DNA from: Pseudotabrizicola sp.
GTDB lineage: Bacteria > Pseudomonadota > Alphaproteobacteria > Rhodobacterales > Rhodobacteraceae
DNA length: 64,000 bases
Direction: 5' to 3'
NCBI RefSeq assembly: GCF_030684215.1
Contig: NZ_JAUXOV010000052.1
Location: forward strand, 62,001 to 126,000
The notes below the pieces were generated by a model. That model was not told where the DNA came from. It searched no databases and saw nothing but the letters and a program-made list of their open reading frames with translations. Below are positions 1 through 9,481 of the stretch, piece after piece. Numbering within the stretch: the stretch's first letter is position 1; every line of letters starts with the position of its first letter. The position numbers and the translations under genes are program-made.

Positions 1-245
1 TCTTGGTCGCAGAACATGATGTGATTGCTGTTCCTGTCACGGCGGTTGGATCAGGCCCAGATGGCACATCGGTCATGAAAGTTACGGGCGACAGCGTTTC
101 GCGTTTGCCGGTGCAGACCGGTATTCGTGATGGCGGTTGGGTCGAAATTCTCTCTGGCCTGACGGAAGCGGATGTCGTGGTGACCAAAGCAGGCGCATTC
201 GTGCGGGACGGTGACCGGATCAACCCGATCCCGGCTATGAACTGA
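1..245 (+). CDS. RND efflux periplasmic adaptor, C-terminal end (partial)
   Basis: This is the last 81 codons or so of a gene that begins before the window. The frame is open from the first bases to the TGA at 243-245. The visible part matches the C-terminal membrane-proximal domain of RND membrane fusion proteins: a strand with AVPVTAV, then a glycine-rich turn, then the segment GGWVEILSGLTEADVVVTKAG, which is the usual ending of this family. It ends 9 bases before the RND permease start, so the two are surely one operon. In the family the adaptor bridges the inner-membrane pump and a TolC-type outer channel. The substrate cannot be told from this fragment. Confidence 0.85.
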   Translation, partial: LVAEHDVIAVPVTAVGSGPDGTSVMKVTGDSVSRLPVQTGIRDGGWVEILSGLTEADVVVTKAGAFVRDGDRINPIPAMN

Positions 246-254
246 CAGGGGCGG

Positions 255-3200
255 ATGATGAACTTTTCCTCATGGGCCATCAAAAACCCGATTGCACCGA
301 TCCTTGGGTTTTTCCTGCTTATGGTGTTGGGCTGGAACAGCTTTAACACCCTGCCGATCACCCGCTTCCCGAACATCGACGTGCCGTTGGTTGGCATTAC
401 GGTTGTGCAACCCGGCGCAGCCCCGGCCGAAATGGAAAGTCAGGTCACAAAGGAAATCGAAGATGCCGTTGCGGGCATCAACGGGGTGAAGAACGTCAAC
501 TCTACCGTCAATGACGGCATTTCGACGACAGTGGTCGAATACCGGATGGAAGTGCCGACCGAAAAGGCCGTGCAGGATACCAAGGATGCCATCGACCAGA
601 TTCGCGGAAATCTGCCAGCATCAATCGAAGCCCCCATCGTCACCCGGATCGACGTGGAGGGTCAGGCGATTATGACTTTTGCCGTCACCGCCCCCGACAA
701 GACGCTGGAGGAATTGTCATGGTTTGTCGATGACGTGATCACCCGTGGCTTGCAGGGTCGTCCCGGCATTGGCCGTGTGTCGCGCTTTGGCGGTGCTGAC
801 CGTGAAATCCGGGTGGAGCTTGACCCGGTTCGGCTGGACAGTTTCGGCATCAGTGCCTCGGCCGTGAACCAGCAGCTGCGCGCCACCAACGCCAACCTTG
901 GCTCGGGTCGGTCGGAACTTGGGTCGGGTGAGCAGGCCATTCGCACTCTGGGCGATGCCGCGACGGTGGACCGTTTGGCCGACACAACCATTGCTCTGCC
1001 ATCGGGGCGCAAGGTGCGCTTGTCTGACCTGGGCGAGGTGATCGACAGCTATGAAGAGTTGCGCAGCTTTTCCAGTTTGAACGGCAATCGCGTGGTCAGC
1101 TTCGCCGTCTACCGTGCCAGTGGCGCATCCGAAGTGTCGGTGGCGGAAACCGTGAACGCGCAGCTTGATGTGATCCGGGCGAATAACTCCGAGGTTGGGA
1201 TCGAACTGGTCGATGAAACCGTGTTCTACACCTACGGCAACTACGAATCCGCTCTCCACACCCTGATTGAGGGCGCGATTCTGGCGATTCTGGTGGTGCT
1301 GGCGTTTCTGAAGAACTGGCGTGCGACCATCATCGCGGCTGTGGCCCTGCCGCTTTCTGCCGTGCCGACCTTCTTTATCATGGACTTGTTGGGCTTTTCG
1401 CTCAACCTCGTGTCCTTTCTGGCGCTGACGCTGGCGACTGGCATCTTGGTTGATGACGCGATTGTCGAGATCGAGAATATCGCGCGACACATTCGCATGG
1501 GCAAAACCCCGTTTCGTGCTGCAATCGAAGCGGCTGACGAAATTGGTCTGGCGGTTGTTGCCACCACTTTCACCATCGTCGCCGTTTTTGTTCCGGTGTC
1601 TTTCATGCCCGGCATTCCCGGTCAGTATTTCCGGCAATTCGGCATGACCGTTGCGATTGCCGTGATCTTCTCGCTGATCGTGGCGCGGTTGATCACGCCA
1701 ATGATGGCGGCGTATCTGATGCGCGACAAAGACGGGCATGAAGACAGCCACAATGACGGCTGGATCATGACCGGTTATCTGCGCCTGATCCGCACATCCT
1801 TGCGCTTTCGCTATGTCACGCTGCTGTCGGCGATCGGGGTGCTTGTGGTCTCGGTCTACTACATGCTTCAGATACCGGGGTCGTTTCTGCCGCCGGAAGA
1901 TGTCAGCCGTATCGCTGTGTCGGTCGAACTTCCGCCCGGCACCACGCTGGATGAAACCGAGCGCACGACCAAGGCGATTTACACCGCCATCGAAGATCTG
2001 GACTGGATCGACAATGTGTTCATCCTTGGCGGGGCTTCGCCCACAGGAGACCGGGACATTCGCCGCGCCTCGGTGACGATTTTGCTGACCCGGCTTGATC
2101 ATTCATTGCTGCTCAAACTGTCGCAGATCGGGCGAACCGTTCCGGTCATCGGCGGGCTTGTTCCAGAGGTGGAAAACAAGGGCCGCACCGTTCCTCAGAA
2201 CATCATCGAAGAAAGCGTCTTCACCCGTCTGCAAGCTGTGCCCGACATGCGGGCGTTCAAGCTGAATGACCGTGGGCAGCGCGACATTTCTTTCTCGATC
2301 CTGTCCTCGAACGAGGCTGACCTGAACCTTGCCGTCAGCAGATTGGAAACGGCGCTTTCGGGCGACCCTCTTTTGGCCAATGTCGCCTCTGAAGGTGCCC
2401 TGCCCCGGCCCGAGATTCAGATCACCCCCCGTATGGATGAGGCGGCGCGTCTGGGCATTACAACGGCGCAAATCGCAGATGTGGTGCGGGTCGCAACAAT
2501 TGGCGATGTGGACGCAGCGCTGGCCAAGCTGTCGATTGATAACCGGCTTGTCCCGGTGCGGGTGCGGCTGAACAATGCCGCACGCGAAGATCTGGCCCGC
2601 ATTTCCGCGTTGAAGCTGACGACAGCAACCGGCAGCGTTGTGCCGCTGTCCGCCGTGGCCGATGTGGCCATCGCCGAAGGCCCGTCTACCGTCAACCGCC
2701 TGAACCGCGAACGCCGCGCGACCATCGGGGCGAACCTGCCTGTTGGTGTGGCACTTGGCACCGCAACTGACCGGTTCACCGAGATCGTGGCCACGGTTGA
2801 GTTGCCCCCCGGCGTCCGTGTGCAAGAGGCGGGCGACGCCGAGGTGCAAAACGAATTGATGGCAAGTTTTGGCAACGCAATGCTGCTGGGCCTGATGCTG
2901 GTGCTGACCGTGCTGATCCTGTTGTTCAAATCGGTGATCCAGCCGTTCACCATCCTGTTTTCGTTGCCGCTGGCCATTGGGGGTGTCGCGACCGCGTTGA
3001 TTCTGACCGGGTCTGCGGTGTCGATGCCAGTGTTGATCGGTATTCTTATGTTGATGGGGATTGTTACCAAAAATGCCATTCTGCTGATCGACTTTGCCAT
3101 CGAGATGCGCGCTCAAGGGATGGAACGCTTTACCGCCGTGATGGAGGCGGGCCACAAGCGCGCCCGGCCCATTGTCATGACCTCTATCGCCATGTCGGCA

Positions 3201-3530
3201 GGCATGCTGCCGTCGGCGCTGGGCGTGGGCGAGGGTGGGTCGTTCCGCGCGCCGATGGCAACGGCGGTGATCGGGGGGATTATCGTGTCAACCGTCCTGT
3301 CCCTTGTGGTGGTTCCGGCCTTTTATCTGATCATGGATGATCTGAGCCGCGTGCTTGGCTGGGCGTTTGGCCGATTTGTCGGGAAAAAAGAACCCGACCC
3401 CGAGGCCCCACCCGCCGAAGTACTGGCTGAACGCATCGCCTTGCTGGATGCAGAGCAACGGGCGCTGCGGGACCGGCTGGATGCCATGGTTGGGCCGCGC
3501 ACGGCCCCACCCCTTGCCGCGGCGGAGTAA
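255..3530 (+). CDS. RND family efflux permease (AcrB/MexB type)
   Basis: A proton-driven inner-membrane exporter of 1091 residues, slightly longer than typical AcrB-like pumps because of a charged tail. The order is the family's: a first membrane helix at residues 10-30, a periplasmic porter domain starting RFPNIDVP, a helix bundle near 335-495, a second porter domain, and a final bundle from about 870. Two acidic residues in LVDDAIVEIEN (about 399-400) and a lysine in GIVTKNAILLIDF (about 939) fit the proton-relay triad. A GGGGCGG-like ribosome site precedes two successive ATG codons (255 and 258); either could start. It follows its adaptor directly. No TolC-like or regulator gene is visible on this side. 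Drug or metabolite specificity is unknown. Confidence 0.93.
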   Translation: MMNFSSWAIKNPIAPILGFFLLMVLGWNSFNTLPITRFPNIDVPLVGITVVQPGAAPAEMESQVTKEIEDAVAGINGVKNVNSTVNDGISTTVVEYRMEVPTEKAVQDTKDAIDQIRGNLPASIEAPIVTRIDVEGQAIMTFAVTAPDKTLEELSWFVDDVITRGLQGRPGIGRVSRFGGADREIRVELDPVRLDSFGISASAVNQQLRATNANLGSGRSELGSGEQAIRTLGDAATVDRLADTTIALPSGRKVRLSDLGEVIDSYEELRSFSSLNGNRVVSFAVYRASGASEVSVAETVNAQLDVIRANNSEVGIELVDETVFYTYGNYESALHTLIEGAILAILVVLAFLKNWRATIIAAVALPLSAVPTFFIMDLLGFSLNLVSFLALTLATGILVDDAIVEIENIARHIRMGKTPFRAAIEAADEIGLAVVATTFTIVAVFVPVSFMPGIPGQYFRQFGMTVAIAVIFSLIVARLITPMMAAYLMRDKDGHEDSHNDGWIMTGYLRLIRTSLRFRYVTLLSAIGVLVVSVYYMLQIPGSFLPPEDVSRIAVSVELPPGTTLDETERTTKAIYTAIEDLDWIDNVFILGGASPTGDRDIRRASVTILLTRLDHSLLLKLSQIGRTVPVIGGLVPEVENKGRTVPQNIIEESVFTRLQAVPDMRAFKLNDRGQRDISFSILSSNEADLNLAVSRLETALSGDPLLANVASEGALPRPEIQITPRMDEAARLGITTAQIADVVRVATIGDVDAALAKLSIDNRLVPVRVRLNNAAREDLARISALKLTTATGSVVPLSAVADVAIAEGPSTVNRLNRERRATIGANLPVGVALGTATDRFTEIVATVELPPGVRVQEAGDAEVQNELMASFGNAMLLGLMLVLTVLILLFKSVIQPFTILFSLPLAIGGVATALILTGSAVSMPVLIGILMLMGIVTKNAILLIDFAIEMRAQGMERFTAVMEAGHKRARPIVMTSIAMSAGMLPSALGVGEGGSFRAPMATAVIGGIIVSTVLSLVVVPAFYLIMDDLSRVLGWAFGRFVGKKEPDPEAPPAEVLAERIALLDAEQRALRDRLDAMVGPRTAPPLAAAE

Positions 3531-3596
3531 TCCGCTGCTGCACCACGGAAAGACGCGAATGGAACATGCTTGTTCGCAGCCAGTCATTCGGGTGTA

Positions 3597-3621
3597 AGGG
3601 CGGCTGACTATCATCCGCCCT
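3597..3621 (+). terminator. Possible hairpin terminator after the RND operon
   Basis: A 7-bp perfect stem (AGGGCGG with CCGCCCT) around an 11-base loop lies about 65 bases past the RND permease stop. The sequence after it is AT-rich but has no clean T-run, so termination may be weak. Confidence 0.4.
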
Positions 3622-3658
3622 ATATCCTTAGGCTACGCATCCACTGAAAGAGCCCCTC

Positions 3659-4543
3659 ATGACCAGCTTTGCGCTTCGCGTCCAATGCCCCTCGACCCGT
3701 GGGATCGTCGCGGCGATTTCAACCTTTCTGGCGGATCAGTCCTGCAACATTACGGACAGCTCGCAATTCGACGACACCGGCACCGGAAACTTCTTCATGC
3801 GCGTCAGCTTTCGGTCCGAAGGTGACAAAGGGCTGGAAGATTTGCGCGCGGGTTTTGACCCGATTGCCGAAAAGTTCGGCATGCAGGCAGAGTTCTTTGA
3901 TGAACTGGTCAAACGCCGCGTTATCATCATGGTCAGCCGCTTTGGCCATTGCCTGAACGACCTGCTGTATCGCTCGCGGATCGGTGCTTTGCCCGTTGAA
4001 ATCGCAGCGGTGATCTCGAACCATATGGATTACCAAAAGGTCGTGGTGAACCAGGATATCCCGTATTACTGCATCAAGGTCACTCCGAAGAACAAAGCGC
4101 AAGCCGAGGCTGAACAGATGCGCATTGTCGAAGACACGGGGGCGGAACTGATCGTGCTGGCGCGGTATATGCAGGTTCTGTCGGATGAGATGTGCCGCAA
4201 GATGTCTGGTCGGATCATCAACATTCACCACTCTTTCCTGCCCAGCTTCAAAGGGGCGAACCCCTATAAGCAAGCCTTTGAAAAAGGGGTGAAATTGATC
4301 GGAGCGACCTCGCACTACGTAACGGGTGATCTGGACGAAGGCCCGATCATCGAACAGGACATCATCCGTGTGACTCATGCGCAATCAAATGAGGATTACG
4401 TCTCATTGGGTCGCGATGTGGAATCGCAGGTTCTGTCCCGCGCGATTCATGCACATGTCCATGGCCGCGTGTTCATCAACGGCAATAAAACCGTGGTTTT
4501 CCCAGCGTCTCCGGGGTCTTACGCATCGGAACGGATGGGCTGA
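3659..4543 (+). CDS. purU: Formyltetrahydrofolate deformylase
   Basis: PurU hydrolyses 10-formyl-THF to formate and THF, balancing the one-carbon pool and feeding formate-dependent purine synthesis. The 294 residues match the family length. An N-terminal ACT domain (about 1-85, with CPSTRGIVAAISTFL) is followed by a formyltransferase fold (about 95-285). The signature HHSFLPSFKGANPY lies near residue 190 and the catalytic aspartate region GDLDEGPIIEQD near 223. It stands alone on the plus strand, 3 bases from the convergent secretion adaptor gene. PurU enzymes in this group also clear formyl-THF made during methylamine or glycine-betaine oxidation. A dimethylglycine-dehydrogenase-like enzyme occurs about 35 kb away, but a link is only inference. 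Confidence 0.93.
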   Translation: MTSFALRVQCPSTRGIVAAISTFLADQSCNITDSSQFDDTGTGNFFMRVSFRSEGDKGLEDLRAGFDPIAEKFGMQAEFFDELVKRRVIIMVSRFGHCLNDLLYRSRIGALPVEIAAVISNHMDYQKVVVNQDIPYYCIKVTPKNKAQAEAEQMRIVEDTGAELIVLARYMQVLSDEMCRKMSGRIINIHHSFLPSFKGANPYKQAFEKGVKLIGATSHYVTGDLDEGPIIEQDIIRVTHAQSNEDYVSLGRDVESQVLSRAIHAHVHGRVFINGNKTVVFPASPGSYASERMG

Positions 4544-4546
4544 CCG

Positions 4547-5854
4547 TCAGCTTTCGCGGAACGCGTGTGTAAAATAATCTGTGAACGGTTTGATCAGATA
4601 GGCCAGAGGCGTTCGCGCCTCGGTCTGTATAAACGCATCCACTGGCATGCCCGGCAGCAATGTCTGACCCAGCCGTTCGGCCTCTTCCGGCGCCATTGAG
4701 ATTTCAGCTCTGTAAAAGGGCACGTTTGTTACCGGATCAGTCAGGGAATCGGCAGAGACAATTGTGACGAACCCATTCAGCTCTGGTGTTGTGCGGGCAG
4801 AAAACGCAGGGAACATCAGCTTGACCGGCTGACCGACATAGACCTCATCAATATGGATCGGGGCAATCTGTGCTGCTATCACCAATGGGCGGTCTTGCGG
4901 CACAATATGGGCAACCGGGTCTGCCGGGCGCAAAACGGCACGCGGCGTTGTCACCTGTAGCCCCAGCACTGTGCCCGAAACCGGTGCACGGATATCAAGC
5001 CGCGCAACCTGTTCCGACAATGCGCGCTGCCGTTGGATCAGTTCCAGTTCAGTAGTGCCGATGTCGCGCAGCTGGGTGTTGGCCTCTTCGCGGCGCTGCG
5101 ATGAAAGCCCCAGAATTTCCAGCTCGATCTCGGTAATTCGTCCTTCGGACTGTGCGCGAGATGCCGCCAGTTCGCCAACCTGACCGGCCAGCCGCGAGGC
5201 TTCGCGTTGCAGGGCTAGCACACGCGGCGCTTGCGCCAGCCCCTTGGCTAGCAGCACCTGCTGATCCGCCAGCTCCTGCCCGATCAGGTCGAGCTGATCC
5301 GACAACGCCCGCGCCTGAGCATCAATGCCACCAATTTGTGAAACTGTCTGCCCTTTGCGTTTTTCCAACTGTTCAATCGTGCCGGCCAAGGTTTCCTTGC
5401 GTGCGATGAACAGTCGGCGCTGGCCCTCTATCTGTTCTGCCGCGTCGGGGTTCGCTTCGGCTTTTTGGGTCAGCGCCACGGATAAAATCATTTCCGATGC
5501 ATCGTCGCGCTCTGCCTCCAGCCGCGCGCGGCGGGCTTGCACCTCGGACAGCTGGCCGTCGATGATCAGAAGCTCTGATTTGACCAGCGCACCATCAAGC
5601 CGCAACAGAATATCACCCGCCGTGACACTTGCGCCTTCATTAACCATAATTTCAGCGACAACGCCGCCATCCGGGTGCTGCACAACCTGACGGTTCTGTT
5701 CCACCTCTATCCGGCCGGGGGCGACAATTGCACCAGAGATGGAGGTGGTCACGGACCACAGACCAAGCCCGCCTACCAGCGCAAGCATGGTCAACCCGCC
5801 GATCAACAGCGGGCCTTTTGCCCCAAGGGCGGGCGGCAATCCCTGCTGGCTCAT
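4547..5854 (-). CDS. Type I secretion periplasmic adaptor (HlyD/PrtE family)
   Basis: A membrane fusion protein of 435 residues. A single N-terminal membrane helix (about residues 14-36) is followed by a split biotinyl-lipoyl domain. Its first half holds GRIEVEQNRQVVQHPDGGVV; the second half holds APVSGTVLGLQV. Between them is a long alpha-helical coiled coil (about 95-280) rich in E, R, Q and A. This matches PrtE/LapC-type adaptors that join an ABC exporter to TolC. Its start overlaps the ATPase stop by 4 bases (ATGA), so it is translated after the ATPase. No outer-membrane TolC and no RTX-type substrate gene are nearby. Confidence 0.9.
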   Translation of the reverse strand: MSQQGLPPALGAKGPLLIGGLTMLALVGGLGLWSVTTSISGAIVAPGRIEVEQNRQVVQHPDGGVVAEIMVNEGASVTAGDILLRLDGALVKSELLIIDGQLSEVQARRARLEAERDDASEMILSVALTQKAEANPDAAEQIEGQRRLFIARKETLAGTIEQLEKRKGQTVSQIGGIDAQARALSDQLDLIGQELADQQVLLAKGLAQAPRVLALQREASRLAGQVGELAASRAQSEGRITEIELEILGLSSQRREEANTQLRDIGTTELELIQRQRALSEQVARLDIRAPVSGTVLGLQVTTPRAVLRPADPVAHIVPQDRPLVIAAQIAPIHIDEVYVGQPVKLMFPAFSARTTPELNGFVTIVSADSLTDPVTNVPFYRAEISMAPEEAERLGQTLLPGMPVDAFIQTEARTPLAYLIKPFTDYFTHAFRES

Positions 5855-7602
5855 GTCACTCCTCCCGGTCCTTTGCTGCGCACCAACTCGGTGTGGTTCT
5901 TGACCTTGTCGCGCAGCACTTCATCACGGGGGCCAAAGGCGCGGCGTTGACCGTCTTCGATGACAAGCAGCAGGTCACATTCCTGTATTGCCGCTGGCCT
6001 GTGCGCAATGACGATCACGCTGCCGCCTGCGGCCTTTATTTGCCGGATCGCGGCATTCAGCGCCATAGAGCCGTCATTGTCGAGATTGGAGTTAGGCTCG
6101 TCCAGAACAAGAAGAACCGGGTTGCCATAGAGCGCGCGGGCCAATCCAACGCGTTGCACTTGCCCACCTGAAAGCTGGCCGCCAACGGATGTCAGCGGCG
6201 TGTCATAGCCCTTTGCCAGTTTCAGGATCATGTCATTGGCCGCTGCGGCTCGGGCCGCCGCGACCACCTTTTCCGCATCTGGCTGTGGTGCCAGACGGGC
6301 GATATTCTCTGCTACGGTCGCGTCAAACAGGGACACGCTTTGCGGCAGATAGCCAAAATAGCTGCCCAGAACATCGGGGTCGTATTGCGCCAGCTCTGTA
6401 CCATCCAGCCGGATTTTTCCTGCCGTTGGGCGAAGCGCCCCCACAATTGCCCGGCCAAGCGTGGATTTCCCCGCACCAGACGGCCCGATGATCCCCAACG
6501 CCTGCCCCGGTTCCAACCGGAAGCTGATGCTGCGCAAGACGGGCGTTTGGCTGCCGGGCAGCACCAAAGACAACCCCTCGACCTCTAGCAAGGCCTTTGG
6601 GCGGGGAAGGGCGGTTCGCGGCGCCTCAATGGGCTGCGTGGACAGCAGGCGCAGCAAATTCTGCCGGCCCTCGCGCGCCCGCGCCAGCACGGCCCATTGA
6701 CCGATCGCTTGCTCGATCGGGGCAAGCGCGCGCCCCATCACGATTGACGCCGCAATCATCGCGCCGGCTGTCAGCTGATCTTGCAAGACCAGCCAGGCCC
6801 CAAGGCCAAGGATCGCCGATTGCAGCATCATGCGCAGCGCACGGGTGGTGCTGCTGAATCGGCCCCCGAGGTCTGCGCTTTCCAAACCGCTGGCCAAGGC
6901 ATTGGTGCGGGCCCCGGACCAGCGGCGGAAGGCAGCATCGCTCATCCCAAGGGATCGCAGCAATTCGGCATCAGCTTTCAACCTGTCCGCCACACGCTCT
7001 GCCGCCACTGTCGCGGCATTGGCGCGCAGGACGGGTTCTTTTCCCAAAAGCTGATTGGCCAGTGCCAGAACCACCAGAATCGCGCCACCAGACAGGGCCA
7101 GCCAACCCAACAGGGGATGAAAGACAAAAATGGCTGCCAGAAATAACGGCGTCCACGGCAGATCCATGACGGCTGCGGCGATGGGCGAGGTCCAGAACCG
7201 CTGCATCGCTTCAAGGTCGCGTTGCGCCGATGCAGCCAGCGGATCGCTTGGCGCAACACTTGCTCGTGCAAGTGCCGCCTGAAACACCCGCCGATCCAGT
7301 CGCGCCTGCAACCGTGCGCCGATCCGGGCCAAAAGGCGGGACCGGGCATGATCCAGCACACCCATCGCCAGAAACAGGCCAACCATCAGGATCGACAAGG
7401 CGACCAGTGTCGCCTCTGACCGGCTGCCCAGCACGCGGTCATAGACCTGAAGCATGTAAAGTGGCCCGGTCAGCATCAACAGGTTTACAAACACGCTGAA
7501 CACAACGGCGGCGACCAAAAGAGAACGCGTTTCCCGCTTTATAAGCGCAAGTTCGCGCTTTCCGGGGCCGATCATATCGGCGCTGATGTGTTCGGATGCC
7601 AT
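5851..7602 (-). CDS. Type I secretion ABC transporter, permease-ATPase (PrtD family)
   Basis: A fused membrane and ATPase half-transporter of 583 residues that would energise one-step export of a protein or peptide. The membrane domain covers about residues 25-310 with LMLTGPLYMLQVYDRVL, a segment typical of PrtD/LapB-type exporters. The ATPase domain follows, with Walker A GPSGAGKST (about 375), signature LSGGQVQR, Walker B VLLVLDEPNSNLD and switch histidine IAHR. There is no N-terminal C39 peptidase domain, so cleavage of a double-glycine leader is not expected. It is the first gene of a two-gene operon with the adaptor. The substrate is not identifiable from the window; a distant RTX protein is the usual partner. 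Confidence 0.92.
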   Translation of the reverse strand: MASEHISADMIGPGKRELALIKRETRSLLVAAVVFSVFVNLLMLTGPLYMLQVYDRVLGSRSEATLVALSILMVGLFLAMGVLDHARSRLLARIGARLQARLDRRVFQAALARASVAPSDPLAASAQRDLEAMQRFWTSPIAAAVMDLPWTPLFLAAIFVFHPLLGWLALSGGAILVVLALANQLLGKEPVLRANAATVAAERVADRLKADAELLRSLGMSDAAFRRWSGARTNALASGLESADLGGRFSSTTRALRMMLQSAILGLGAWLVLQDQLTAGAMIAASIVMGRALAPIEQAIGQWAVLARAREGRQNLLRLLSTQPIEAPRTALPRPKALLEVEGLSLVLPGSQTPVLRSISFRLEPGQALGIIGPSGAGKSTLGRAIVGALRPTAGKIRLDGTELAQYDPDVLGSYFGYLPQSVSLFDATVAENIARLAPQPDAEKVVAAARAAAANDMILKLAKGYDTPLTSVGGQLSGGQVQRVGLARALYGNPVLLVLDEPNSNLDNDGSMALNAAIRQIKAAGGSVIVIAHRPAAIQECDLLLVIEDGQRRAFGPRDEVLRDKVKNHTELVRSKGPGGVT

Positions 7603-7711
7603 TTAATCCATGCCCTGTGGGAACGCGCCTATTATCCCGAATTCCCACCTTTATTGGATGAGAAATGTAAATATTCGTCGAATTTCAGGGGTCTGTGTGG
7701 CCTTCTTGTTC

Positions 7712-8452
7712 CTAACGCTTCACGCTGGCGGTCACATAATTCACGCTCAGATCACGCGATGACAGGCTCCACGACCAAGAGATCGGGTTAAACACCATGC
7801 CTTTGAGGTCAACGGGATCAAGCCCCGCGCTGCGGATCAGGTCACACAGCTCATCCGGGGTTATGAATTTCTTCCAGTCATGGGTGCCCTTTGGCAGCCA
7901 GCGCATGACATGTTCTGCGCCGATAATCGCCATCAGAAATGATTTTGGGTTCCGGTTCAGCGTTGAACAGATCATCAGTCCGTTCGGCACCATCAATTGC
8001 TGACAGGCGCTCAGGTAGGCCAGTGGGTCTGACACATGCTCTACGACCTCCATGTTCAGCACCACGTCAAACTGCTCGCCCGCAGCGGCCATCGCTTCGG
8101 CTGTGGTGTGGCGGTAGTCGATTGCCAACCCGGATTGCGCCGCATGAACCTGCGCCACCGGTATGTTGCGCGGGGCAGCATCTGCGCCCACCACATCCGC
8201 CCCAAGCCGCGCCATGGGTTCGGCCAAAAGCCCGCCACCACAGCCGATGTCCAGTAGCCGCAAGCCCTTGAACGGCAGTGGTTTTGTCAGATCCCGATCA
8301 AACTCTGCCGCGATCTGGCCGGTGATGTAATCCAACCGGCATGGGTTGAGCATATGCAACGGTTTGAACTTGCCGTTCGGATCCCACCATTCAGCGGCCA
8401 TTGCCTCAAACTTCGCCACTTCTGCCGGATCGACGGTTGTTTGACTTTCCAT
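7712..8452 (-). CDS. ubiG: Ubiquinone biosynthesis O-methyltransferase
   Basis: UbiG performs the two SAM-dependent O-methylations of ubiquinone synthesis. The protein is about 246 residues. The N-terminal motif [19 protein letters not shown] and LNPCRLDYI are specific to UbiG. Motif I is [24 protein letters not shown] near residues 66-90, split here by the D/G loop that binds SAM, and NMEVVEHV marks motif II. The preferred ATG at 8452 follows a purine-rich AAGGGAAA; a GTG codon lies one position upstream. It is divergent from the iminopeptidase gene, with about 57 bases between the starts. Confidence 0.94.
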   Translation of the reverse strand: MESQTTVDPAEVAKFEAMAAEWWDPNGKFKPLHMLNPCRLDYITGQIAAEFDRDLTKPLPFKGLRLLDIGCGGGLLAEPMARLGADVVGADAAPRNIPVAQVHAAQSGLAIDYRHTTAEAMAAAGEQFDVVLNMEVVEHVSDPLAYLSACQQLMVPNGLMICSTLNRNPKSFLMAIIGAEHVMRWLPKGTHDWKKFITPDELCDLIRSAGLDPVDLKGMVFNPISWSWSLSSRDLSVNYVTASVKR

Positions 8453-8509
8453 CACATTTCCCTTTCGATTGCCCTTTGGATGCGGGCCACTTCGGCATTA
8501 TATAGAGCG

Positions 8510-9481
8510 ATGATGGATCAGAGATCAGGCCAAAAGCGCGCAGTTGAGTATCTTTACCCGCTGGTCGATCCGTTCGACCAGCGCTTGATCGATATGGGCG
8601 ATGGACACAAGATTTATGTCGAACAATGCGGGCGCGCGGATGGTATCCCGGTTCTGGTGCTGCACGGCGGTCCGGGGGGCGGTTGTTCGCCCGCCATGCG
8701 CCGCTATTTTGACCCAAGCGTTTACCGCGTGATCTTGTTCGATCAGCGCGGCTGCGGGCGCTCGCGCCCTCATGCCAGCGTGTCTGACAACACGACATGG
8801 CACCTGATCCGTGACATTGAAACGATCCGTCAAACGCTTGGGATAGAGCAGTTTATCCTTTTTGGTGGCAGCTGGGGTGCCACGTTGGCTCTGATTTATG
8901 CCATCAGCCACCCCAGTCGCGCGGTGCATCTGGTGCTGCGCGGCGTGTTCTTGATGACGCAGGCCGAACTGGACTGGTTTTATGGTGGAGGCGCAGGGGC
9001 GTTTTTCCCCGAACTCTGGGCGCGTTTCGTTGGCCCGATCCCAGCCGAGGAGCGCAAGAATCTGATCGCAGCCTATCACCGCCGTCTGTTTTGCGGCAAT
9101 CTGATGGAAGAAACCCGCTTTGCGCGCATTTGGGCGAATTGGGAAAACGCGCTTGCATCGGTGCATCATGACGGCCCCGTTGGTGAAAGCCCCGGCGAAT
9201 ATGCACGTGCCTTTTCGCGGCTGGAAAATCACTATTTCCATGCCGCGGGGTTTTTGGAAGAAGACGGCTGGATCCTGCGCGAAAAGCATCGGATCAAGCA
9301 TCTGCCCGCGCATATCATCCAAGGGCGTTATGATATGATCTGTCCACCCACCTCGGCTTGGAAGCTGGCCGAAGGATGGGACTGCTGCCATCTGACCATG
9401 GTGCCGCTCGCAGGCCACGCCTTGTCCGAGCCGGGGATTTCAGCCGGATTGGTCCGTGTGATGGACAGTCTGCGCCCCTGA
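8510..9481 (+). CDS. pip: Proline iminopeptidase
   Basis: An alpha/beta-hydrolase of 323 residues that removes N-terminal proline from peptides (peptidase family S33). It shows the oxyanion motif HGGPGGG near residue 47, the nucleophile elbow GGSWGAT near 120, an acid in QGRYDMICPP and the histidine in PLAGHALSEPG. The cap domain with WENALAS is typical of the group. The open frame extends upstream to 8354, across the ubiG start, but homology begins at the ATG pair at 8510/8513, so that start is used. The stop codon shares one base with the ATG of the following LysR gene, suggesting coupled translation. Confidence 0.92.
   Translation: MMDQRSGQKRAVEYLYPLVDPFDQRLIDMGDGHKIYVEQCGRADGIPVLVLHGGPGGGCSPAMRRYFDPSVYRVILFDQRGCGRSRPHASVSDNTTWHLIRDIETIRQTLGIEQFILFGGSWGATLALIYAISHPSRAVHLVLRGVFLMTQAELDWFYGGGAGAFFPELWARFVGPIPAEERKNLIAAYHRRLFCGNLMEETRFARIWANWENALASVHHDGPVGESPGEYARAFSRLENHYFHAAGFLEEDGWILREKHRIKHLPAHIIQGRYDMICPPTSAWKLAEGWDCCHLTMVPLAGHALSEPGISAGLVRVMDSLRP

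Noticed and set aside
717-2102. A 461-codon frame antisense to the RND permease
   Set aside because: It is rich in His, Gln, Arg and Asp as expected for the reverse of GC-biased membrane-protein codons, and shows no domain or ribosome site.
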